Translations under genes and position numbers: made by a program | Notes under the pieces: generated by a model | What the model saw: only the letters and a program-made list of their open reading frames with translations | What the model was told of the DNA's origin: nothing | Database searches by the model: none | Part shown: positions 7,888 to 17,000 of the stretch, piece by piece | Numbering within the stretch: position 1 is the first letter of the stretch | How the letters are laid out: the number at the start of each line of letters is the position of its first letter | Source of the DNA: Clostridiales bacterium | GTDB taxonomy: Bacteria; Bacillota; Clostridia; Lachnospirales; Lachnospiraceae | Length of the DNA: 64,000 nt | Direction: 5' to 3' | Assembly (NCBI GenBank): GCA_020859985.1 | Contig: JAJBVD010000002.1 | Location: 1-64,000, forward strand

Positions 7888-9000
7888 ATGTCGAAAAAAG
7901 AAATCGTCGTTCTGGAAGAAGACGTTGATATCAGCGAATTGATACGAAATTCCGTTGACTTGGTCGAATATGCCAGAGGGCTGGCAAGTAAACAGGTCAA
8001 TATGATCCAGCTTATGACCTATTATTCCATAGGGAAATGGATTGTAGATGTACAGCAGAAAGGGGAAGAACGGGCAAAGTACGGACAGCGGGTGATTGCT
8101 TCGCTTGCGGATGGGATGACGGCTGTTTACGGGAGAGGATTCTCAAAATCCAACCTCGAAAATGCCAGAAAATTTTATTTGACATACAAAGACCGAATTA
8201 CCCAAACAGTGTTTAGGCAATTCGCGATAGAAAAAAACCAAACAGTGTTTGGGCAATTGGAGAAAGACCCGCCGTTCAAAGTTTCATGGTCACATTATTT
8301 ACAGCTGATGCGTATCAAGGACGATTCCGAACGCAGCTTTTATGAAATAGAAGCTGCCGAGTCGAACTGGAGTCTTCGCACCTTGCAGAGACAGTATAAC
8401 TCCAGTCTTTATGAGCGGTTGGCTTTGAGCCGGGATAAGGATGCGGTTTTAAGGCTAGCCAAGGAAGGAAATGTAATAGAAAAGCCGGAGGATATTGTGA
8501 AACAACCCACAGTGCTTGAATTCCTTGGTATGGAAGAAAAAGCGAAATATGTGGAATCTGATCTTGAAACTGCGCTCATAAACAAATTACAGAAATTCCT
8601 TCTGGAGCTTGGAAAAGGATATCTTTTTGAAGCAAGGCAGAAAAGGTTTACCTTTGATGAGGACTCATATTATATCGATTTGGTTTTCTACAATCGTATA
8701 CTTCGCTGCTATGTTTTAATTGACCTGAAGACGGACAAGCTGACGCACCAGGACTTGGGGCAGATGCAGATGTACGTGAATTATTACGACAGATATGTCA
8801 AGATGGATGTAGAAAATCCGACTGTGGGAATTCTTCTCTGTAAGGAAAAGAATGATGCGCTGGTTGAGATTACTTTGCCCAAGGACAGCAATATATATAC
8901 ATCCGAGTACAAACTTTACCTTCCTGATAAGAAGGAATTGCAGCAGAAATTGAAAGAATGGATTGCGGAAGAACTTGGCGAAGACATCGACCAGATGTAG
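7888..9000 (+). CDS. YhcG family PDDEXK nuclease (DUF1016)
   Basis: A complete 370-residue YhcG-type protein. Residues about 15-165 are the DUF1016 N-terminal domain (ISELIRNSVDLVEYARGLAS, then LMTYYSIGKWIV and RGFSKSNLENARKFYL). The C-terminal domain is PDDEXK-like: YLFEARQKRFTFDEDSYYID, LIDLKTDKLTHQDLGQMQMY and GILLCKEKNDALVEITL. Proteins of this family occur beside restriction-modification and BREX genes and are thought to act as accessory nucleases. ATG 7888 has AGGAGGTGG nine bases upstream. A truncated near-copy lies at 5780-6514. The gene ends 37 bases before the pglZ fragment. Confidence 0.9.
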   Translation: MSKKEIVVLEEDVDISELIRNSVDLVEYARGLASKQVNMIQLMTYYSIGKWIVDVQQKGEERAKYGQRVIASLADGMTAVYGRGFSKSNLENARKFYLTYKDRITQTVFRQFAIEKNQTVFGQLEKDPPFKVSWSHYLQLMRIKDDSERSFYEIEAAESNWSLRTLQRQYNSSLYERLALSRDKDAVLRLAKEGNVIEKPEDIVKQPTVLEFLGMEEKAKYVESDLETALINKLQKFLLELGKGYLFEARQKRFTFDEDSYYIDLVFYNRILRCYVLIDLKTDKLTHQDLGQMQMYVNYYDRYVKMDVENPTVGILLCKEKNDALVEITLPKDSNIYTSEYKLYLPDKKELQQKLKEWIAEELGEDIDQM

Positions 9001-9037
9001 TGTATTTCGCTTATTTTCAGAATCTCGAGGTGGACAC

Positions 9038-9469
9038 ATGGATAATGACAAAATTATACAGGAATTGAATAAACGCTTTGCCGCTCCGCTTCCGGAGTTT
9101 TATAAGCGACGTATTATTTTTTGGAAGGACGAGGAGCGGGAATTCATAGATACAGCACCTGCGATTGAACTTGCAAATGCGAAGGTAGTCGCTCTTGATG
9201 ACACAAATAATTTTGCCATCAAGAAGCTTCTGACTTCGGATGACAAGAATAGTAATTTCCTTGTTCATTGTCCTGTATCCTATCCGGATGAGGAGAACTG
9301 GCTGCTGCCGATTGAGCTGTACAGCGAAGATTATCGCGCTGATCAGATATCCACGTGGATTGATGAAATGGGCATGGATAAAAACATTTCTTTGCGCAAG
9401 GCAGTCAAGTCGTACCGAAAGTTTTTTAAGACTTCAGGACATCGGACAAAGGTTGCTCGTGCATTTTAG
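9038..9469 (+). pseudogene. pglZ: N-terminal fragment of BREX PglZ (type A alkaline-phosphatase-like protein)
   Basis: The 143 codons MDNDKIIQELNKRFAAPLPE, RRIIFWKDEEREF, ELANAKVVALDDTNNFAIKK, NWLLPIELYSEDYRADQIS and LRKAVKSYRKFF match the N-terminal domain of BREX type 1 PglZ. A full PglZ is some 800 residues or more with a phosphatase-like core; here the frame stops at 9469 just after RKFFKTSGHRTKVA, and the core is missing. ATG 9038 has a good GAGGTGG site, so the fragment could be translated. No other BREX gene (brxA, brxB, brxC, pglX, brxL) is in the window. Confidence 0.8.
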
Positions 9470-9763
9470 CATGGTAGCAGCGGCGGCATATCAACCAACT
9501 GCATACGAATTTTGCTTGGAAATGCTGCCTTTCTGTGGAAGTAAGGGAAGGAAAAAGGAAAGAAAACAGTATTTCCGTCAGTTAGGCACACATTTAAATT
9601 GTATCAAAGACGAGATGCTAATAGAGGATGAGTGTGGCTGAGGTGTGATGGAAACGAGGAAATCCACAATCTATAAATTTTAATGCTGAATGCAATCAAA
9701 TTGTCAGGGGACATCTAAAAGGACACCATGAGGATAAAATAAAAAGATGGGGGAAATGCTGAA
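9470..9763 (+). other. Island edge with no recognisable gene
   Basis: After the pglZ fragment stops, an open frame continues to TGA 9639-9641 with HFSMVAAAAYQPTAYEFCLE and a lysine/arginine-rich tail. I recognise no family in it and it has no start of its own. From 9642 to 9763 there is AT-rich spacer with no clear terminator; the aminotransferase begins at 9764. The breakpoint near 9455-9475 probably marks the deletion that removed the rest of pglZ. Confidence 0.45.
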
Positions 9764-10924
9764 ATGAAACCACTGAGCCAGAAAACAGACGGTTTTACGG
9801 ATTCCGTAATCCGCAGAATGACAAGGATATCCAATCAATACCAGGCGGTGAATCTGTCGCAGGGCTTTCCAGATTTTGATCCGCCAAAGGAGATCACGGA
9901 CCGATTAAAGGAAATTGCGCCATACGGCCCGCATCAGTATGCTCTGACCTGGGGCGCACAGAACTTCAGGGAGGCGCTTGCCCGTAAGCAGGAGCATTTT
10001 TCCGGGATGCAGGTTGACCCGGATCAGGAGATTGTCGTCACCTGCGGGAGCACGGAAGCTATGATGGCTTCTATGTTGACTGTCTGCAATCCGGGAGATA
10101 AAGTGGTCGTTTTTTCGCCTTTTTACGAGAATTACGGGGCGGATGCGATACTCTCCGGCGCTGAGCCCATCTATGTGCCGCTGAACCCGCCGGATTTTTC
10201 TTTTGATCCTGATGTGTTGGAGGCGGCAATGCGGCAGGAGGGCGTGAAAGCGCTGATTCTCTGCAATCCGTCCAATCCATCCGGAAAAGTATTTACCAGA
10301 GAAGAACTGCAGATCATCGCGGAACTGGCCATCCGGTATGATATCTATGTGATAACGGATGAGGTCTATGAGCATATTTTGTACAAACCGAATACACATA
10401 CCTATATGGCAGCTCTGCCTGGCATGAGAGAGCGAACGATCATCTGCAGCTCGCTGTCGAAGACGTATTCCATTACCGGCTGGCGGCTGGGATATGTCAT
10501 TGCGCCGCCCGAGATTACAGATCGCGTTAAAAAAGTACATGATTTCCTGACCGTTGGCGCCGCAGCACCGCTGATGGAAGCGGTCATACCCGGACTGAAT
10601 TTTGGAGATGAATATTACCTGAATCTTCAGGCACATTATACATGTTTAAAAGAACTGTTTATCAGTGGCTTGAGGGATATCGGTTTTTCCTTTGTGGAGC
10701 CTCAGGGTGCCTATTATGTCATGGTGGATATCAGTGAGTTCGGCTATGAGAATGATCAGGAGTTCTGTATAGATCTGGCAAGAAAAGTCGGCGTTGGAGC
10801 GGTTCCCGGCTCCAGTTTTTTCCGCGAGGATATTAACAGCTATATCCGCTTCCATTTCGCGAAAAAGGAAGAAACTCTGTATGATGCATTAAACAGGCTG
10901 GCTGACATACGGAAGAAAATGTGA
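9764..10924 (+). CDS. PLP-dependent class I/II aminotransferase
   Basis: A 386-residue fold-type I aminotransferase. Visible hallmarks are NLSQGFPDFDPP near the start, CGSTEAMMASM, LILCNPSNPSGKVFT with the PLP-contact Asn, ITDEVYEHILY, and SSLSKTYSITGWRLGYV with the Schiff-base lysine; RFHFAKKEE near the end carries the substrate-carboxylate Arg. The closest types are kynurenine/methionine/aspartate-like aminotransferases, and substrate cannot be decided. ATG 9764 follows GGGGGAAATGCTGAA. It is the first ordinary core gene after the accessory region. Confidence 0.92.
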   Translation: MKPLSQKTDGFTDSVIRRMTRISNQYQAVNLSQGFPDFDPPKEITDRLKEIAPYGPHQYALTWGAQNFREALARKQEHFSGMQVDPDQEIVVTCGSTEAMMASMLTVCNPGDKVVVFSPFYENYGADAILSGAEPIYVPLNPPDFSFDPDVLEAAMRQEGVKALILCNPSNPSGKVFTREELQIIAELAIRYDIYVITDEVYEHILYKPNTHTYMAALPGMRERTIICSSLSKTYSITGWRLGYVIAPPEITDRVKKVHDFLTVGAAAPLMEAVIPGLNFGDEYYLNLQAHYTCLKELFISGLRDIGFSFVEPQGAYYVMVDISEFGYENDQEFCIDLARKVGVGAVPGSSFFREDINSYIRFHFAKKEETLYDALNRLADIRKKM

Positions 10925-11003
10925 GACGCCTTTTGCATGAAACAATTTTTATATATTGATAGTTCAACTCTCAGGATTGTTAATAACACAGGGATAAGAC
11001 AGT

Positions 11004-11441
11004 ATGAATATTAATTTTCGAAAAATGATAGAGGAAGACAGAGCCGAAGTGCTTGCCATGATGCGGGTATTTTATCGTTCGCCAGCTTTATATACGAACG
11101 GCTCGGAAGAAATCTTTGTGAATGACTTTAATAACTGTGTAAATGAAAGTCCGTATCTGGAAGGGTATATTTTTGAATATAACGGGAACGTTTGCGGATA
11201 TTCCATGATAGCAAAAAGCTTTTCGACAGAGTTTGGGAAGCCCTGCATCTGGCTGGAAGATTTGTATATAAAGGAAAATTATAGAGGCACAGGAATTGGG
11301 ACACAATTTTTCGCGTTCCTGCATAATCAATATTCGGATGTAATCTTCCGTCTGGAAGTGGAAAAAGAAAACCTTCCGGCGATTCATTTATATCAGAAAA
11401 ACGGATATCAGGTTTTGCCCTATCTGGAAATGAAAAAATAG
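11004..11441 (+). CDS. GNAT family N-acetyltransferase
   Basis: A complete 145-residue GNAT. It shows FRKMIEEDRAEVLAMMRVFY at the start, GYSMIAKSF in beta-strand 4, WLEDLYIKENYRGTGIGTQF (the Q/RxxGxG/A acetyl-CoA loop as YRGTGIG) and LYQKNGYQVLPYLEMKK at the end. The substrate is unknown. It is an isolated gene between the aminotransferase and the spore germination protein gene, preceded by GGGATAAGACAGT rather than a strong Shine-Dalgarno. Confidence 0.9.
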   Translation: MNINFRKMIEEDRAEVLAMMRVFYRSPALYTNGSEEIFVNDFNNCVNESPYLEGYIFEYNGNVCGYSMIAKSFSTEFGKPCIWLEDLYIKENYRGTGIGTQFFAFLHNQYSDVIFRLEVEKENLPAIHLYQKNGYQVLPYLEMKK

Positions 11442-11539
11442 TCTGCGGCGATATTTTTATATCATAAATTCCGTAACTTCCGGGCATACTAAGGGAAACA
11501 CTTTTGAATTCAACCAGAATGCCAGGAGGAAATCGCAAG

Positions 11540-12898
11540 ATGGCAAAACCGCAGAAATTTTACTGGAAGCTCTGGCAGAATGTGGCCGGGATGAAGCAGG
11601 TGCTTCCGGTGGATGAGAGCTTCGATCTGATACAGAGGGACATCCGCATCGGCGGGCGGGATGCGTCCTTTTATTTTGTAGACGGAATGCTGAATGATGA
11701 GGCATTATTGAAGATTCTGGATTCCATCCTCAAAATCACGCCGGAGGAGATGCCCGAGGACGCGGATCAGCTGATCAAAAAATTCCCTTATTCCGAGGTG
11801 GAGACCATCGAGGAATTTGACCAGGCGGTTCGCATGGTGCTCTCAGGCATGACCGTAATGTTCGTGGACGGGTACTGTAAGGCGATACAGATTGACTGCC
11901 GGACCTATCCGGTGCGCAGCGTGGAAGAGCCGGATATGGATAAATCGCTGCGCGGATCAAAGGACGGCTTTGTGGAGACGGTAGTGTTTGACACGGCGTT
12001 AATCCGCAGGCGCATCCGTGACCCGAACCTGATCATGGAAATCGTGGAGGTCGGGACATCGTCCCGCTCGGATGTGGTACTGTGTTATATGAAGAATCTG
12101 ATCGATCCGAAGCTGCTTGAGACTGTGAGAGCGCGTATTCAGGCAATTGACACGCCGGATCTCTGCATGAATCAGCAGAGTCTGGCCGAAGCGCTGATTG
12201 GTACACGCTGGTACAATCCGTTTCCGAAATTCAAGTTCACAGAGCGTCCGGACACGGCGGCAGCCTGTATTATGGAAGGAAAGCTGACGATTCTGGTGGA
12301 CAACGCACCGTCGGCGATGATCCTGCCGACTTCAATCTTCGATATGATCGAGGAGGCGAACGATTATTATTTTCCGGCATGGACCAGCCTGTACCTGAAA
12401 ATTTCGCGGGTGCTGATCCTGATCGTGACGGTCTTCCTGACACCGGTCTACCTGCTCCTGATGCAGAATCCGCAGTGGGTGCCGCCTTTGTTTGATTTTG
12501 TGCTGATCCGCGACACAATCAATATTCCGCTGATCTGGCAGCTTTTAATTCTGGAACTCGCCATCGACGGTCTGCGTCTGGCGGCGCTGAATACGCCAAA
12601 CATGTTAAGCACGCCTTTGAGTATCTTCGCCGGACTCGTGCTCGGGGAATTTGCCGTGACCTCCGGATGGTTCAACACCGAGGTGATGCTCTATATGGCA
12701 TTTGTGGCTGTGGCAAACTATACGCAGCCAAATTTTGAACTTGGCTACGCGGTGAAGTTCATGCGGATGATGATTCTGATTCTGACAGCAGTCTTCGGCG
12801 TGTTCGGCTTCATTGCGGGCTGCATCATCCTGCTTTTGCTGCTCTGCACGAATAAAACATTGAGCGGGCGGAACTACCTCAATGTGAAGCTGAATTAA
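11540..12898 (+). CDS. spoVAF: SpoVAF/GerA-type spore membrane protein
   Basis: A 452-residue member of the GerAA/SpoVAF family. The N-terminal soluble half contains DASFYFVDGMLNDEALLKIL and EVGTSSRSDVVLCYMKNLID; the pre-membrane block has NPFPKFKFTERPDTAAACIM and DNAPSAMILPTSIFD. The C-terminal half has about five hydrophobic segments (ISRVLILIVTVFLTPVYLLL, then LLILELAIDGLRLA and later ones). SpoVAF is linked to the spore SpoVA channel and germination. I chose ATG 11540 with AGGAGG ten bases upstream over an in-frame start at 11504. No spoVA genes adjoin it. A GerA receptor A subunit is the alternative, but no B or C subunits follow. Confidence 0.85.
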   Translation: MAKPQKFYWKLWQNVAGMKQVLPVDESFDLIQRDIRIGGRDASFYFVDGMLNDEALLKILDSILKITPEEMPEDADQLIKKFPYSEVETIEEFDQAVRMVLSGMTVMFVDGYCKAIQIDCRTYPVRSVEEPDMDKSLRGSKDGFVETVVFDTALIRRRIRDPNLIMEIVEVGTSSRSDVVLCYMKNLIDPKLLETVRARIQAIDTPDLCMNQQSLAEALIGTRWYNPFPKFKFTERPDTAAACIMEGKLTILVDNAPSAMILPTSIFDMIEEANDYYFPAWTSLYLKISRVLILIVTVFLTPVYLLLMQNPQWVPPLFDFVLIRDTINIPLIWQLLILELAIDGLRLAALNTPNMLSTPLSIFAGLVLGEFAVTSGWFNTEVMLYMAFVAVANYTQPNFELGYAVKFMRMMILILTAVFGVFGFIAGCIILLLLLCTNKTLSGRNYLNVKLN

Positions 12899-12983
12899 AT
12901 CTGGAACAGAATTTAATCCGAAACAAAATTTAACCTGAAATAATCATAGATCTGAAGCGGAATCAGGCTTGAAATCAATAGTT

Positions 12984-13030
12984 CTGGCTGCTGTTTACAA
13001 TCAAATATAAAAGCTAAAAACAGCAGTCAG
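12984..13030 (+). terminator. Long hairpin downstream of the spore protein gene
   Basis: CTGCTGTTT at 12988-12996 pairs with AAACAGCAG at 13018-13026, extended by an outer CTG/CAG. The loop is 21 bases and there is no U tract after it. It may serve as mRNA end or 3' stabiliser. Confidence 0.4.
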
Positions 13031-13058
13031 AAATTTGTGCAAAATGTCAAAAATGTTC

Positions 13059-13087
13059 TTGAAAAATGAGAAAAAATTGTGTATGAT
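13059..13087 (+). promoter_or_regulatory. Promoter of the phosphoribosyltransferase-like gene, with leader hairpin
   Basis: TTGAAA (13059-13064) and TATGAT (13082-13087) are 17 bases apart. The leader then holds CTCATGC at 13105-13111 paired with GCATGAG at 13127-13133, ahead of the ribosome-binding site at about 13163. Confidence 0.65.
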
Positions 13088-13177
13088 AATGGCATGTTAT
13101 TTGTCTCATGCAGGAACGGAAATATGGCATGAGAAACAGAATTGAATACTGATTATATATTTCAGGAGGGCAGGCTT

Positions 13178-13819
13178 ATGGAAAGCAGAGCGAACAGGAT
13201 CGAGTCAAAATTAAACAGCAACGTCATTATCCGGACGATTCCGGGACATTTTGCCACGAACCATTCCCACATCAACAACTATGTGGATATGACAATCATG
13301 AAGTGCAGAAAGAGCGAGGCAGCTGCGGCAGCTTCCGTACTGGCAAGAAAGTATACGAATACTACATATATTGATACGATCATCTGCATGGACGGCTGCG
13401 AAGTGATCGGAGCGTATCTGGCTGACGACCTGACGGAGTCAGGCATCATGTCGCTGAACCGTCATCAGACGATGTATGTGGTAACACCGGAGATGAATCC
13501 GGGCGGGCAGCTGATCTTCCGTGATAATATGCAGATGATGATCAAAGGCAAGCACTGCATCCTGCTTCTTGCTTCCGCGACGACCGGACGCACGATCGCG
13601 AGTGCAATTGAATGCATCCATTATTATGGCGGTATTCTGGAAGGCATCTCCGCTATCTTCAGCGCGAGCCCCGAGGTGGAAGGCTACGAGATCAACAGCA
13701 TCTTCCATGGCGAGGATATCGGCGATTATCAGACCTATGAGGTGGGTCATTGCCCGATGTGCGCGGCCGGACAGAAGATTGACGCGATCGTGAACAGCTT
13801 TGGTTATTCGAAGCTGTAA
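13178..13819 (+). CDS. Phosphoribosyltransferase-like protein with degenerate PRPP loop
   Basis: A 213-residue protein resembling orotate-phosphoribosyltransferase-like proteins of Lachnospiraceae. The segment KHCILLLASATTGRTIASAI sits where type I phosphoribosyltransferases have a loop such as VEDVITTGGS, but the two acidic residues that hold ribose are replaced by Ala and Ser. The C-terminus carries CPMCAAGQKIDAIV, a CxxC pair. Catalysis in the usual way seems unlikely; a regulatory or binding role is possible. ATG 13178 with AGGAGGG nine bases upstream is preferred to a TTG at 13142. It is monocistronic, with its own promoter and terminator. Confidence 0.65.
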   Translation: MESRANRIESKLNSNVIIRTIPGHFATNHSHINNYVDMTIMKCRKSEAAAAASVLARKYTNTTYIDTIICMDGCEVIGAYLADDLTESGIMSLNRHQTMYVVTPEMNPGGQLIFRDNMQMMIKGKHCILLLASATTGRTIASAIECIHYYGGILEGISAIFSASPEVEGYEINSIFHGEDIGDYQTYEVGHCPMCAAGQKIDAIVNSFGYSKL

Positions 13820-13929
13820 TAGATCTCAGATTTTCTCCGAAAAAAGTTTGGTGGAATGGGGAATCTTTATTCCGGATATCTGATTTTCAAAATACGGTGA
13901 CAGCAATAGGAATGTGAAAGAACATAGAA

Positions 13930-13956
13930 AAATGGCGGGAGGATGTCCCGCCATTT
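13930..13956. terminator. Bidirectional terminator between convergent genes
   Basis: AAATGGCGGGA (13930-13940) pairs with TCCCGCCATTT (13946-13956) around a 5-base loop. It lies between the phosphoribosyltransferase-like gene (plus) and the activase gene (minus) and can end transcripts from both sides. Confidence 0.85.
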
Positions 13957-14047
13957 CTAATAACTGTTTTTACATATGACGAGCTGCCTGTGATCAGAAA
14001 ATTATGGTGCAGCTTTTTATGTGCGCACGACCGCGCACGGGATCCTT

Positions 14048-17000
14048 TTATACTACAGCTTTTGCCTCCGCTTCTTTCCGCAGATTCTTCTGCGCGGTGG
14101 AGAGCATCAGCTTGATGCGGTTGAGCTGGTTAACCTCGCTCGCGCCCGGGTCGTAGTCGATAGCTACGATGTTCGAGAGCGGGTACTGGCGGCGAAGCTC
14201 TTTGATAACGCCTTTGCCGACAACATGGTTCGGCAGGCAGGCGAACGGCTGCGTGCAGACGATGTTGTTGACGCCGGAATGGATCAGCTCGAGCATCTCG
14301 CCGGTCAGGAACCAGCCCTCGCCGGTCTGGTTGCCTAACGAGACAATGTCCTTTGCCATCGATGCGGTGTTCTGAATCTTTCCGGGCGGGTCAAAGTGGA
14401 CGCTCTTTTGCAGTTCATCCGCGGCGGCAGCGCGCAGCTTTTCAAGAAAGGCGATGCCGATGTTCGCGAACGTTGCGGTACTTTTTTTCGTGCCGAGATT
14501 CTGACTCTTAAAGTTCTGATTGTAGAAGCAGTAGAGGAAGAAGTCCATCAGATCCGGTATGACAGCCTCAGCGCCCTCTTTTTCCAGAAGCTCTACCAGA
14601 TAGTTATTGGCAGCCGGCATGAACTTGACCAGAATCTCGCCTACGACGCCGACCTTTGGCTTTACCTCGTCCGTGATTGGCAGATTGTCGAAGTCGCGGA
14701 TGATCTCGCGGCACATTTTTTTGTATTCGCGGTAGGAAGGATTGCCGGATACAAATTCACAGCAGCGGTCCTCCCATTTTTTGAAAAGTGCGTTTGCGGA
14801 ACCAGGCTCCTTTTCATAAGGACGCATCCGGTACAGGCAGCGCATGAAAATATCGCCGAAGACGAGCGCGAACAGCGCTCTTTTCAGCATTTTGTAGCTG
14901 AGCGTAAAGCCCGGATTGCCTTCCAGACCGCTTAGGTTCAGCGATATGACCGGAATCTGCTGCATACCGGCTTTTTCCAGTGCACGGCGGATGAAGCCGA
15001 CATAGTTCGATGCACGGCAGCCGCCGCCGGTCTGTGTCATGATGACGGCTGTGTGGTCAAGGTCATATTTGCCGGAGAGCAGCGCCTCCATGATCTGGCC
15101 GACCACCATCAGAGACGGGTAGCAGGCGTCGTTGTTCACGTAGCGCAGGCCCATGTCGATCGCGTGACGGTTGTCGTTCGGCAGCACCTCAATGTTGTAG
15201 CCGGAGGCGTTCATTGCGGCAGAAATCATCCGGAAGTGGATCGGCGACATCTGCGGGCAGAGGATTGTGTAATTCTTGCGCATCTCCTTGGTAAACTGCA
15301 CACGTTCAATATTTGCCGGAACGATCGTTCTGGGTTCTTCGCTGCGCTCCTTGCGGACACGTATCGCGGAGATCAGGGAGCGGACGCGGATGCGCGCGGC
15401 TCCTAAGTTATTTACTTCATCAATTTTCAGGCAGGTATAGATCTTGCCGGAGCGGGAGAGAATGTCGTTCACCTCATCTGTTGTGACCGCGTCCAGACCG
15501 CAGCCGAAGGAATTCAGCTGGATCAGGTCAAGATCCTCTCTTGTCTTTACAAAGTTTGCCGCGGCATACAGACGGCTGTGGTACATCCACTGGTCAAGCA
15601 CCTGCAGAGGCCGTTCTACCGGATTCAGGTTCGAGACAGAATCCTCTGTCAGCACGGCGATGCCGTAGGAGTTGATCAGCTCCGGGATACCGTGGTTGAT
15701 CTCCGAGTCAATGTGGTAGGGACGTCCCGCGAGCACAATGCCGTGGCGTCCGGTTTCTTCCAGATATTTCAGCGTTTCCTGTCCCTTGTCGTACATTGCC
15801 TGACGCGTTTTTGCCATTTCTTCCCAGCCGGCTTTCGCGGCGGCAGCTACCTCCGCGGCGGGAATATCCGGGAAAGCCTCTTTTAAACGGCTTGTCACAG
15901 TGTCCAGACTGGTAAAAGCGATAAACGGGTTCTCAAAGCGTACCTGCTCGGTGCGCAAGCTTTCCACATTATTTTTGATATTCTCCGCGTAGGAGGTCAC
16001 GATCGGGCAGTTGTAATGGTTCGGCGCATCGTCAAATTCCGTGCGTTCGTAAGGGATGCACGGGTAGAAGATGTACTTGATGCCTTTTTTGATCAGCCAT
16101 TCCACATGTCCGTGCGCGAGTTTTGCCGGATAGCATTCCGATTCGCTTGGAATCGACTCGATACCAAGCTCATAGATCTTGCGCGTGGATGGCGGAGAGA
16201 GAATGACCCGATATTTCAGTTCCGTGAAAAAGCGGAACCAGAACGGATAATTCTCATACATATTCAGCACGCGCGGGATGCCGACAGTGCCGCGCTCCGC
16301 CTCATCCTCCGGCAGAGGTTCGTAGGAGAAAAGCAGTTTGTTCTTATATTCGAACAGGTTTGGCACGTGATCCTTGTTGCGTTCCTTGCCGATGCCGCGC
16401 TCGCAGCGGTTGCCGCTGATGAACTGGCGGCCGCCGGAAAAACGGTTGATCGTCAGGCGGCACTGGTTCGTGCAGCCCTTGCATTTTGCGGTAGAAGTCG
16501 TGTACTCCAGCGCGTTGATGCGCTCAATGGAGAGCATGGTCGTGTGCGGGAAGTCCGGATCGTTCGCGGCATTAGAATGTCCAGCTGCAGCTGCGGCATT
16601 ACCAACATTGCCTGATCCGGATGTGTTTGTGGCTGAATCAGATCCGGAATGCGCCCGCTCATACTTCGCGACCTCGGCCTGATAGCGTTCCCGCGCCACC
16701 AGAGCCGCGCCGAACGCGCCCATGATCCCGGCAATGTCGGGACGGATCGCTTCACAGTCGGCAATGCGCTCGAAACTCCGCAGCACGCCGTCGTTGTAGA
16801 ACGTACCGCCCTGTACGACGATATGGCGTCCGAGCTGCGAGGCGTCCGACACCTTGATTACCTTATATAATGCGTTTTTAATAACAGAATAAGCCAGACC
16901 GGCGGAAATATCGGAGACCTCCGCGCCTTCCTTCTGCGCCTGCTTTACTTTTGAATTCATGAAAACGGTGCAGCGGGTACCCAGATCGATCGGGTGCTTC

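Noticed and set aside
9240-9641. A separate 133-residue gene overlapping the pglZ fragment
   Set aside because: Its first part is the out-of-frame shadow of the PglZ sequence; only the tail after 9470 is not explained, and that has no start codon of its own.
1-9760. Prophage or integrative element
   Set aside because: I found no integrase, transposase, relaxase, phage structural gene or tRNA-flanked attachment site in this part; the only tRNA is at 32776.
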